Assembly: GCF_033439725.1 (NCBI RefSeq)
Contig: NW_026944384.1
Location: forward strand, 2,666,001 to 2,730,000
DNA: 64,000 nucleotides
DNA from: Neurospora tetraspora
Taxonomy: Eukaryota > Ascomycota > Sordariomycetes > Sordariales > Sordariaceae
Direction of reading: 5' to 3'
Both the position numbers and the translations under genes were made by a program. The notes beneath the pieces were generated by a model. The model was not told where the DNA came from, made no database searches, and saw nothing but the letters and a program-made list of their open reading frames with translations. Below are positions 33,801-45,270 of the stretch, piece by piece. Every line of letters starts with the position of its first letter. Positions within the stretch are counted from its first letter, which is position 1.

Positions 33801-36800
33801 CAGCCATCTCCTGCAAGGCGTTACGCAGGAAATGCATGGTGCTGCCGAGGTGTTCGTTCGTTAGTTCACGCTACGCACTACTAGTGTACCTGGGGATAGG
33901 TCCTCAATACCTGGTTGTACCTCCTTATGTCCGGGCACAACCTTGAAGCAACGACGATGACGGCGGATAGCGGACAGCGGACACCACACACGGAGCCAGG
34001 TCGCCGAACCAGAAACCAATTAGCAGGACGATGGTCATCTACGAACGAACCAGGTCCGAGCCAAACGGCTCGAACCGCTCAAAGGTGACCAGTTCGTTTG
34101 ATCATTACATGGCAATACGCAGCATCGGGAAGCTGGGACGGGATGGTCGGGTAACAAAGGTTCCAGGGAACAGCATGCAAATCACAGAGTACCTTACAGG
34201 TACAAGTGAACGTATAGGTTCCCTGTCTTGCTTGGATCCCTCTTCTTGTCATGAACCAGAAGCTTGTCAGTGGCCTGGAATAGCTCGCTCACAGAATGGT
34301 TCGTCTGGTTAATTCCGATCAAAGTGACAGCTGCCACGCACCAATTCCACCACAACCCTACCTACAGGCTACATAACACCTTAACTAGCACACTAGGCAG
34401 GGACATGTATGGACGGATGCGATTTACTGGTACTGCAACCACAGCATTGCAGTTTACTTGGCTCTGTTTATGCTAAGCACAACTGGGTCAGACACACAGG
34501 ACACGACACAGGGCATCCATGTCAGATCAGCGATCGACCTCCCCTTCCTGCCCTGTGCCTCTACCTGCCCTGCTACCCGGACTGGTTCCTGCCGTTCGAA
34601 CAGAATTCAACGCTTGTCTCCTTCCGGATCTGGCACTGACATCCAGAGCTTCCGTTCCCGTTGGGTAGGCGCATTGCAGACCTTAACGGACACTGCATAC
34701 TTGCCATGTACCTCAAACGAACCTGCCTAATGTCAGTGTCAACTGGACGTGATGATTTTTTTTTCCAACCTCAGACAAGCTTCGACCTTTGCTTCTCCCG
34801 AAGTTTACTTGCACTATTGCACGTCGTCTTGATCCGAACTGATATGTTTCCTTCACCGGATCATAGGTGTCATCCCTGATACCAGTTTCTTCATCTCGCG
34901 CTAGAGGTACCATACCCGATACGGCTCTCTCAGCTCGAATGTCTTCCCCTAGGCTCGTCGGCCTACCCAACCACGTACAACATCCTTACCTCTGGCGGTA
35001 CACCAAGGCCAGCATTTCATCCCACCGGTTCCACCGGGCCCTTGCACATTCAACCTTCATCTGTCATTTTATTTTTTTCCAAATCCATACCAAGCCCGGC
35101 TTCCACTGCCCTCCGAAGATAGGACACCGCCTGAAGGTGACTGGTGAGCACGATCCTGTCAGGGTGATTTTTCGGACGACGTCAACGGTGTGGCAGCCCC
35201 CTTACCTCACCAATTTAATACCCGATAGTCAGGGAAAGCTCGAGCCGTCAAGTGTCGTAGAAAGAAGAGGCAGTCGAGGTGGTAAAGGAAAGAAAAAAAG
35301 AAACGAAACCGAGAGCAACGGAAGCGGGCTTCCGCAACTCACCTGCCCTAGGCCCAGCTACAACACCACCATCATCATCATCAATTTTGGATAGAAACTG
35401 TCAGCGGTGTTGGTGTTAAGCAGAACACAGGGTGGCTCTGATTGACTTTCTCAGTCACCACCCTGACACTTGTGTGTGAGATAAAACGAAAATGAGATAG
35501 GAGCTGAGAAGAGAATGCGGCGGTCGAGTCACAGTCCAGCATCGGGTTTCTCTCTAAGCAACATTACCACCGGCGTCCCCTCTTGGCATCAGCAACATCG
35601 TCCTTTGGCAATACTCCTCGGTTGAAGGATTGTCAGTCGGGAGTGTAAATCGGCCCTGCTGGAGTTTTACTTTTTCCTCTCCGCGTGTTCGCCGTCATCG
35701 TCACAAGGCTATCGCCAGCGTCGATATCAAGTATCCAAGTGGCCGTGTGGTCGAGCATGGGTGGAAATTGGAGGAATCAGCTCGACGGCTAATACCCTCA
35801 CGACTAATAATACGCGACTACGTTCGGCGGCACCGCTGGGCATCCACCAAGGCCTCGACGCACCCCAGCAAGTGGGAGACCCCCAGCACAGCACACCCAT
35901 CGCGACGTCACGTCCCCAGACCAGCAGACCAGGCCCCAGGGCTACGTACCCTTTTCCTCGTAGACGGTCGGAGCTCGTCGAACGCCACGTACTATCAGCC
36001 TGGGGTTCAGCCTCCCGTCTTCACAGATCCACAATCACGATTCCCACTGTCGGAGAGCCATCCGGCGCTGGTCGCGAAGGGGTCCTCTTTAAAGCCGGGC
36101 CTCTTTGGGGTTGTTGCAGATCTCCCCGCCCTACCTGAGGAAGCTGGGCCCTACCCAGGCCCTACCTGGGGTTGCAGCCGTCTCCCGACATCACACTACA
36201 GTATTTTACCTTACTTCCGTCTACCGACACCCTCTCTTTCCCGTATGTCTTGGCCAAGAGCCGAACATCCACCTCCTGGCACAGACACCCCCAGGTACGT
36301 AGCCCGGCCACCAACCATCAAAGCGCTCGATCGGGGTGGAGCTTTTATCACTTTCCTGCTTCTTATCCTCTTCACTCACTCGCCACGACTAATAAGAAAT
36401 TTCTTTGCCTTGACTGTAGCCAGTCCGTATATCAATCTCGGCCATCACCCTTAAGACAGCGTCAAACTGTCCTCAGTCAACCAACATCAACTGTTCTTGA
36501 CTTTGGCACAGTTTTCTGTCACCATCCCGGTAGTCTCAAGAGACATCTTTGTCTCTCAAGAGTGCGTTCGAATATTTTCACCCGACCAGGCCGCAAATCA
36601 GCTCCGGCCGTGCCGTGCTTCAACCGTCAAAGCTGTCAAAACAAAGTTGTGCTCGGTCTTTTCGTATCGAGTCCCACTTCCCCAACCTCGCTCGAGCCGT
36701 CTCGCCGCTGTCGCCAGTGGTTAAGCTACTTAAGTAAGCGTCCGTCTCGTACGAGACTAACCCCCGCTCGGCGCGCTGCCGCAGTCAACGAGAGCCCTGC

Positions 36801-37721
36801 TTCCGTCTGCCTATCATTCTTGGACGGTCGAGAAGTACGTTCTGTCACGTTCCAGGCCCGACCGCTTCACAACGTCCGTTTTGCCCTACCAACCTGTACC
36901 ATAACCGGGCTAACATAGAGGCGAAGGTCTCAGCTCTCAGTGAAGCAGGTGTACGGGATCACCCTGCAGCCCGTCTGCTCCTTCGACGCGGTCTTTGAGG
37001 ACTGTGGTGCGTCAGGTTGATCGCAGAAAAACCCGTGTGCCAACGCCTCGACACCAAGACATCTGGGATCTTCCTAGTTGATGACAAGTCACCCGCTTTG
37101 CCCACTCTTCCCGCCATCACTGTTCACAAGCCTATTCGTCAAGAACTCTTCACCGTGACCGAGTTCACCATCCCCACTTTCGGAGCGCAGAGTTCACACG
37201 CGCTCCTTAGCGCTAGCTCGAGTCTTTCCTGCGGGAGGTGCCACTCGCCGAAGACCATATTCAACAGCGAAATCTTCTCTTCAGGTCTTTTTCGCATCCG
37301 CCGTTGTCTTTGGGCAAAGTTCACTCGGCCATTCAAAGAACGCAGCGCGATTAAAAGACGCTGCTATCGGAACTGCCCCCACGGCCAACCTCGGGCTGAT
37401 CTTCCGGTAGCACAAGAAACTCGTGTCAGAGGGTTTTAGATCCTGTTACATCCCTCCGACACCTCCGGGGCCACTATCTATTAGCCCCCGAGCGATCGCG
37501 AAAATTGTTGCGCCTGGTATTTTTCGGTCCGCTTCGACAAGCCAACTCGAAAACCAAGCCTGGACCTTTGGCGTCGAAGCCCTATCGAAGCCGATTGTTG
37601 TGTGGCCGAAGCGCCGACCACCTCGCCTCTTCCTGAGAACGGCCCAGCTCCACTCTCAGCTGGACACCCGGTGAACACGCCGTCCAAAGCGCTCGATCGA
37701 ACCCCACGAGCTTTCGGCATC
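30820..37721. other. Gene-poor region upstream of the unknown three-exon gene
   Basis: Almost 7 kb with no gene I can support. ORFs are short, occur on all strands and show no domain. From about 34.3 kb onward the plus strand is rich in pyrimidines and in CCTACC/CACC words, like Neurospora promoters and long leaders. A 274-codon frame without an ATG start (35630-36454) lies in that part. A repeated 13-bp word near 32.4-32.9 kb is listed separately. Confidence 0.5.
32367..32865. promoter_or_regulatory. Three copies of GAGGTACCGGTAC
   Basis: The 13-mer occurs at 32367-32379 and 32475-32487 in direct orientation and at 32853-32865 inverted. Its core GTACCGGTAC is palindromic, as expected of a site for a dimeric DNA-binding protein. 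No such factor is known to me for this word. Confidence 0.5.
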
Positions 37722-39006
37722 ATGGAGGACAACAGAGGCCCGAGGAGGCAGAATGAGCCGCCCATTCATGGCGCGTCCAACCCGCGATACCACCAGTCGC
37801 TGCATGACTCGACGCAGCAGCGGCGGTCTTTTGCTGGTGCGCAGGGGGGTAGGTACCGGGCTGCACCTCTTACCTCTTCACCATCAGGAGCGGCCAGAGG
37901 AATGAGCGGTTCGGCTGGCTACAGCGGTTATTATCAAGAGCCATCCGCGGCGGGATTTCCTACGACTGCCATGCCTCAGGGCGCGATGAGTTATCACCAC
38001 GGACCGTCTGACTACGGCCAGCCTGATACACGACAAACTCAAGGCTTCGCCAGCACCTACAACCCAAATGCTCTGATGTATAACGTACCCCAAGGCGCCG
38101 GGCCACAGAGCACCACGGTATACGACACAAGCCAGCAGTTCCCTCAACGGCAACCGGCAACACTGCAAATGATGGCAACTGATGTCACTGCCCCGTATTT
38201 TTCGAGCGAGCCAACAAACACGGCGGCAGCAACCGCTTTGCAGGCGCAAACGGGACCTTCCAGCGCACAGGTGTATGGGCAATCTAACATGCCAAGTTAC
38301 TCGTCTGGTGGGATGACTGGTATGGGAGGTATGAATGCGCAGGCTACCTCAACCTCCGACGTCAGGATGGAGGACGATTATCCGGCGGGAGGAACCCTGG
38401 ATCACGCTTACGCATCCTATCAAACAGCATTGAAGGAGATATTCCAAAACATACAGAACGGTGTTCTGGCCACGGCTAGTGATTCGCTCATTCGCGTCTC
38501 GGACTGGCTCTTGTCGCATGTGGCAGACTTGGGTAAGTCGAGGCGCTTCCAGCGTGTCCGAATTCAGGCAATGATTGGCATACTAACATTATAATTATTG
38601 ATAGGACTCACCTCAGACGACCAGAGTTTACACGGTGACAGAATCAAGCTGTGGAACGATTTCAATCACGCTTGGTTGGGTATTCTTCAGCGCCAGAAAG
38701 AAATGACAGAATCTGGCCAGCAACCACAGCGCTCGCAGAGCGTAATCTCGGAAGAAGGATTGAAAAAGATGGGGAAGGAGCTTATCAGATTGTGCGACTC
38801 GATTGAGCGCCATGGTCTCGTTGACTATCAATATGGCGTCTGGGAGGAACAGATCATTGAAAGTAAGTCACACCTACCGCTGAGACACTTGACAACTGAA
38901 CAACTTTGCTAATTTGGGTATAGTCCTGACGGAGTGCTTGAACATCTACGAACCAACGGAGTCATCCGGGGACGATGGCGCCGCCCCTGATTCACAGCGC
39001 CGATGA
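37722..39006 (+). CDS. Protein of unknown function, disordered N-terminus and helical C-terminal domain
   Basis: Three exons by consensus splicing: 37722-38532, 38605-38862 and 38924-39006, giving 383 residues. Both introns have GTAAGT donors and join in frame. Residues 1-240 are Gly/Ser/Gln/Tyr-rich and disordered (QPDTRQTQGFASTYN and similar), like transcriptional regulators or RNA-binding coregulators. Residues about 245-365 look like an alpha-helical conserved domain: LDHAYASYQTALKEIFQNIQ, IRVSDWLLSHVADLGL, DRIKLWNDFNHAWLGILQRQ, KELIRLCDSIERHGLVDYQ, WEEQIIEILTECLNIYE. I do not recognise the family and see no zinc finger or other DNA-binding motif. ATG 37722 is the first in this open frame, which continues upstream without ATG, so an upstream exon is possible. 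The very long non-coding flanks suggest complex regulation; that is inference. Confidence 0.75.
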
Positions 39007-42000
39007 AGAAAGTCTTATGACTCTTGATTCACGTTCTGTCGAATCCGGTCATCGGAAGGCGAACATTTTGACTCGACATGGCCTTTTCTTTTTGGAAAGC
39101 ATTGCTATCTCTTCTGGATATCAGGCGACACCAATTGTAATGCTGTGTTGGTTTTTCCTTTTTCAAGTGTCTCGTGCTCCAGCGCAAGGAGTTGGGAAGT
39201 TGCTTTTGGCCCCAAGACCCGGAGTTGGTTGGACGTTGTGTGTATAATTGGTGTGGCTTACGTATCAAGGCATATTTCTCCCCAACTCGGTCCGGCGTTC
39301 AAAAGAAAAAAAACACAAGGGATAGGGTGTTTTCTTGCTTTTGCACTAGATCATGGGAGGTTTTACGGTTTGGATGATATGGGCGCATACTACGGGTGAG
39401 AAGGGACTGGGAGCCTTGTGTGATGACCTACGACGGGTGGCGGGGGAGGCTTACATGATTGAAGGCATGTTTCATCCAGAGAAACCCAAGGGTATGGTCT
39501 TGACACATTCCTCCCATATTCGGTAGGGTGGATGACCGGAGACACGGCGGTTGAGTGGATGGAGTTATTGGGGAACGCACCACGAGGTTGAGGACAAACA
39601 TGGGAAAGTGCGAGCTTAGCTGGACACCGAGTTTTGGGGATCAGGACAACAAGAACACCAACCTATACAGCTAGCTCGCCTGGGCTCAACCCCAACTCCC
39701 AGTCCAGCATCAACGCCGGTCTGCTTTGACATGGCATTCCTCCGAGCAGCTTGTACATAGCTCGAATTTGCGGGCTTGGCGCTATTAGGCGATACCCCCC
39801 GTCGATGATTCATGTATATAAATGCTATGGAGGGTACATTATTGGACGTTCAATGGGAAAAAGAAAGGAGTTGGGATCTAACAAAAACTCGCGGCTGATT
39901 GGCATCATTTCCCTTTCCCATTACCCATTTTTCCACCATTTCTTTTCATCATCAAAGTCGGCGATACAGTGCTCGTACCTTGTCTTTCAGCTAGCGAGAG
40001 AAGTGCATCTCCCGGTTACCTCGTGAGTGCGGTGGGAATTCCGCGCGACGGAGAAAGCTTCATTCACGATCGAGAGAATTTATTTCTTACACCCCCTGAT
40101 GCCACGATCCAATGACGGGGCAGCATGGGTTCAGGGGCTTGTGGGTGGGCGGACAAGGGCCTTAGCTGACCCGGTCTGTTGGGTCGACAGATACATTTCT
40201 AGCTGAAGACTGGTATGTACATCTTTGAGGAACCTGGCACTTGGTGTTTTCACCATTTTTCGTCAAAGCTGGCAGCTTAACGGTGGTAAACTCTTGACCG
40301 CTGCGTAGCACAGTGTAATAAACCCCAGATATCGTATGGGATTGCGTTAATTACGATCACGTCCTTACGTAATAACCGTGGCTCTTAACATGGCAGGTGC
40401 TTTGTTGACATTTCCTGCGGAGTCGGTGTGGTGTGTGTGCGTGTCACGCCCGTGGACGACTTGTGCCTGCCAAACATGATGATGACGGCGTCGGCATTTT
40501 GACGTTACCAGCCCCAACACTCCCCTATAAAGAAGCGCTAAAAACAGTTGATTGAGGCAGGTTGCAGAACGCAAATCGTCCATGTACAGCTACATCGACA
40601 ACAGTTGGCTTGACACGCGCCCCTAGTCCAGGCTAGGTATCCGTCCACTACTGCAAGACATCGCACATTCACATCACGCAGCACGCTAGAACTCCCCTCT
40701 CCGCCCATCCTCTTCCCGACAGGCGGGCGGTCGCATTGGGCATGTCGATGTGCACCAGATAGCCGACGTAACACGATCCCCCAAACCCCTCGACCAACTT
40801 CTCGGTTTCCCACGCAACTGTATCCCATAAGACAAGATCGCCAAAGCTACGAGAGCGCCGCTACAGCACTGTGCCACAACCCCGGGTGGAAGAAGCATGC
40901 ATACCGGTCGTGATCCTCGATTCACCCTATCTTCGTACCATCACCAAAAGACCCAAACAGCCAGCAGGATGACTGGAGGACCGGGAGGGATATGGGGAGG
41001 AGCAGGGCGGTGGCCACAACAACAACGGGCAATGATGACGAAGCTGTGTGCTACCACGAACGGATGGCTGCAGAAAGTAGTTCAGCCCAACCACCCCTAC
41101 CCAACAGGAGGTTGAATGCCATCACAGAAAACCACCCACTCCCAACAATGCGGTCGACGGTGGGCAGTACGTGTACGGGGCGTGCAGCTACGGGGTCACG
41201 GTACACGTATTTTACAAGAACGGAGCCCGGAGGAGTTCGTTTCGTTGCCCCTGGTTGGAACGGGAACTTGGCTTTCGGACCCTGGATCGCTGGATCTCGA
41301 GGCGCTACCACGATGGGACCAGACCGGGGGGAAGACACACGATGCCCAGTACACGTAACTCACCAGTCGATGGGGCCCCATCTTGATGCTGCAAGGCTGC
41401 TTTGCGTACCCACAGAAGGACAACAAAAGGAAGCAAAAGGGCCGGCCGAGATCTCTATGATCTCCAGCTACTAGACCAGGCCTCTGGCAGATGAAGCGGC
41501 TGTTGGCGGGCACGCCGTCACAGGCCGAAGCGGGACTGGGTCGCATGTACGGTGCCTACACACCCGGCAAGCCCCCCTAGGAGGTCGCGGTACATATGCC
41601 ATCTCTCTCTCTATGTACCGTATTCAGGTGGAGATGGCTGACGCCGCGCAGCAGAGAAAACGGAGCTTTCCAAGTTGAAGGGTCTCGTGGAGAATGTGGA
41701 GAGGAGTCAGTAGGTTGGTCGTCCGCAGCAATTACCATCCAGGAGGGATAGTAGATGCATCTCGATCGTGATGGATAAAAGCGAAAGCGAGCCAGAAAGA
41801 AAGCCCTGCTGCCTCCTCGTCCATTTTTGGCACTTCTATACTCACTTTCTGGACCACGGCACTGGGGCGCCGTGACAGCCATGTTAACGCCCTGGGCGTC
41901 CTCAAGTCGGCGACTCCTACGGCTATATCGGCGACATATCGCAGCCACCTCGCTCCGGGGACCCTTTTTACGGCCGCCTCAGATCTTGAGCCGTCACCGA

Positions 42001-44868
42001 ATGACACTCACAACAGCCACCTTCAGAAATTCCAATGGATGAGGGCATACGCATTTTGACCTATTTCCGGCAAACCATACTTTGACCCTGGGACGGCCTG
42101 TACACATGGCATGGCCGACAGCAACCCCAAAATGGACCCCCGGCCAGTCTGATGACCTGGCGTTGGATGAGCCCTTTAGCAGTCGGCGTTGAGGCCAAGG
42201 ATGGAGACAATCAACCAATCAAGCCTCGAGCTCACAACCACAGAGAGGTTGCAGAGCGAGGAGCCTGGGAAAAGAAAAGACGATGCGATAACACGGTGCA
42301 ACGTAATCTCCAGAGCAGAGAAATCCTATCACGATGGATGCGCGATATCCGGGGACCTGGGCCGGAAGTCGTTCCTCTGCGCCGCAACAGCGCCGCAACA
42401 GCACCGTAGAACGCCGGACGGGCTCTCGCATCATTCACTGCGTGGCACACCACACTCGCGTTCTCGGTCAATTAATTACGCGCGGCATTTCGTGATCCCC
42501 CACAGCAGTCGCCCTCCTCCTTCCTTCTGCCCCGATGCCTATCGGAGTACCGCTTCCGCTGCAAGAAGCGCCTCGTGATCTTCGCCGACTTTCGGCTTTA
42601 CATACCATGATAGCTTTTGAACGCCCTTGATCACAGCAGGCGCCGAATATCAATGGCCGATCGGAGCCTGGCCGCGAGGGCGTGAAAAGCCAATCAATCG
42701 GTGATCTCACCAGCCAGAAAGAACGCGGCTCGCGATTTCCTCATTTCCTGCACTGACAGGATACAACACCACAACGCAGCCACAGAAACTAGGCAGGCAT
42801 GATCGCGGGCACTCCAGGCAGATTCGTCGTCAGTGGTGCCTTCGGATAAACATCGGCGATGGCTTCTTGAATAGGAAGGCACAAGCAACAATACCACCGA
42901 CCTGACCTCTGCTCTTGCTGCCTTCCGCTCTTCGCATCGCCGGTCATTCTTTCCGATACTGCATCTTTGAGGGGTCGAGTCAGCTGGCAATGCCAATCTT
43001 GGAAGGCCAATTGCTTCTCCGACTTGGAACATGGAAAATCTCGCCTCTTTACCACCAAACCTTCACGGGTCCTCACGAGCACTTCAACACTCTGCACTCA
43101 AGCTTGGCTGGCTCCATTTCAGGTCGGATTTCGGGCAGCCAACCAACATATTCGAAGCTGCACAACCACTCCAACCGCGCGCTTTAGCTACAGTACCTTC
43201 AACATCTACCCTCGAACGGCCGGCTGGGTTTCCGCTCCATTGCCAACTCTCGTGAGGCTGACAGGCAGCTTCTAGACTTCCAGTCTCCCGCGCTCTGTGC
43301 TGTCACTTGAACGCCGACTGCATCTACTGAACACCGAACTAGCTCGGACTATTCAAGACATCACAGCCATGCTGATCAAACACCTAACCCTTCTGGACAA
43401 AACAAGCGCGGGTGGCTGACGGATGAACTGCGTAGATCTGCGATGCAATCCCCGGATCCGCAGTCCGCCCGTGTCCCAAGATCCAGCTTCCGCCAACCGG
43501 TTCAGCAAGACTGCATATACCCGGTCTGGCCTGGACCTTAGCCGCAGTCAGCACTTGCACAAGATGAGTGCTTGGACGCAGATGTCATGTGCGCTTCTTG
43601 GCTTCTACAGTGTATACGACGGCAAGGCAGCTTGTACAGGTACGTATATACAAGTCCGAGTGATGCCATTGGAGCTGAAAATGAAATGCTTCTGTTCTCT
43701 AGCTGAGACAGAAAAAGCAATGGAAAGTGAGGCTCTACTATCGAGTTCATCCAACTGCATGACTCCCTGGCAAACCTATCCCTCGGCTACTCCCACATGC
43801 CGATTTCAATTTCCCCTATCTCCAGTGAGATTGGGTTACCTCATCTACTGTCATGTTTCCCATCTCAGCTTGTATCAACCCCTACCATTGACTTCTGCCC
43901 TCCTTTACGCTATACTAATGCATCAGCATCGATCACTAAGATCCTGTCTGCCTAGGAACTGGCTCGTGAGAGAGTGACACTATTGACCTGGGAACGCGCT
44001 ACCATTGCTAAATGCGAGCGGAAGGCGGATCACCCTACTCAGGGATGTATCGCCGACGGTGTCGAGGTGTGCGGAATTAAGTCCGAACACACTTACACGA
44101 CAACATACCAGAAAGTGTTCGGTCTTTTTTTTCGCACACCTCGGGTGTATAGAGGTTTCCAAGGAACTTGGCAGCCAATAGCACCCCATTCAAGTGATGT
44201 AAACCCTTGACCTACGTCGATATTCGGTCCGTATCATCCCAGTGGATGATTTTTCGAAATGATCATCAGCCGAGAAGCCGCAACCGCTGCGCTGGGACAA
44301 GCAGATTAACCTATCAAAGCTCGTTAACAGCTTTAGGATAGCTTTCCGCAGTTCCGAGGACCGAGCTAAGAGAGCGAAAAGTTTGAAAGATGCAAAGGCT
44401 GGCTGAGCAAACTGACATGCCTGTAAAAATCGTATAAGTGATCAAGATCCTTTCGTCCAGTCACTTGTCCAATACTTCGCAATACGGGCCCAACAGCTCG
44501 GTAACCCTTGGTTACATCCCGTCTTTTGTTCTACCACGCACCTTCTGAATAAGGCTACCGTGACATCCCGTCTCTGAGTCGTCCGTGCTAATCGTTGGTC
44601 GGGCACGGGTGGGGGAGGTGACTTAAGGGAAAAGGACAAGACAAAAAAAAAAGAAACGAGAGAGAACGGATCCCCGTCCTCCTCGGCGGCACGGCACACC
44701 TTAGCAACGCGGAGAACATATACGTACCTGGCAATGTACCCGTTTGGTACCTCTGTGACCTCCGTTCGTCTCACCATTACATACTTACATCGTTACGTAC
44801 CTCTCGTAATCCCTACCTTACACCTTACCTAGTCCCCGAAGCAATTCCAAATCCAAGGCCACGGATCA
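39007..44868. other. Gene desert, part 1
   Basis: Nearly 6 kb after the unknown gene. ORFs up to 184 codons (43423-43977) show no domain and no plausible intron chain. Pyrimidine- and CA-rich words and several TACCTTAC-type runs occur near 44.7-44.9 kb. I see no RNA gene. Confidence 0.5.
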
Positions 44869-45270
44869 GGGGCGTGTTTGGTTCAAACAGCGAGTGGAAA
44901 GAGCGAGTAGAGTTGGGTACAAAGCTAAAATATGCAGTAAATCTGCAGTCTTTGACCGGGATATTGTACTATGATTTCTTTTCTTCTTTCTTTCTACACT
45001 GACAGGGGTCCGTTTCTACCCTACAATTGAAGGGTAGAAACGAATCCTTGTCAGTTGGAGTTGGCATAGCCTGATTAGGAAGGAGAATGCAGGAATATGT
45101 AGGATTTTGCTTATTCAAGGTTGTACAAGAAATCGATACCTGCCAAGCTCGACGTGCAGCCAAATTCACGGACGAAACTCGGACTACACCAGCATCTCCC
45201 ACCGGTTGGTAAATACAGGGATTATTTGTATGGCGAAAGCAAACTACACCGCGCGAACCAAACACGCCCC
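44869..45270. mobile_element. MITE-like non-autonomous DNA transposon (402 bp, 16-bp perfect TIRs)
   Basis: GGGGCGTGTTTGGTTC at 44869-44884 is the exact inverse of GAACCAAACACGCCCC at 45255-45270. The element is short, has no coding capacity and lies in a gene desert, all typical of MITEs. TIRs of the GTTTGGTTC kind are common in PIF/Harbinger- and hAT-related elements, but no clear target-site duplication is visible (flanks GGATCA and AGACTA), so the superfamily is open. A strong hairpin lies inside it. The small Neurospora inverted-repeat element Guest is a known precedent for such elements in this genus; relationship not tested. Confidence 0.75.
44999..45054. repeat. 24-bp inverted repeat inside the MITE-like element
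   Basis: Arms 44999-45022 and 45031-45054 flank an 8-nt loop. They differ at three positions, all transitions (G/A, G/A, C/T). It could be an internal part of the element or a second, nested inverted-repeat insertion. Confidence 0.85.

Noticed and set aside
35630-36454. 274-codon open frame in the long upstream region
   Set aside because: Begins at TTG, no domain, and lies in pyrimidine-rich leader-like DNA.
36318-37700. Shared 15-mer CAAAGCGCTCGATCG at about 36319 and 37685
   Set aside because: A single 15-bp match is expected by chance in a window this long and the flanks do not align.
37602-37721. 40-codon extension before ATG 37722 of the unknown gene
   Set aside because: It would begin at GTG; no ATG is present in it, though an upstream spliced exon cannot be excluded.
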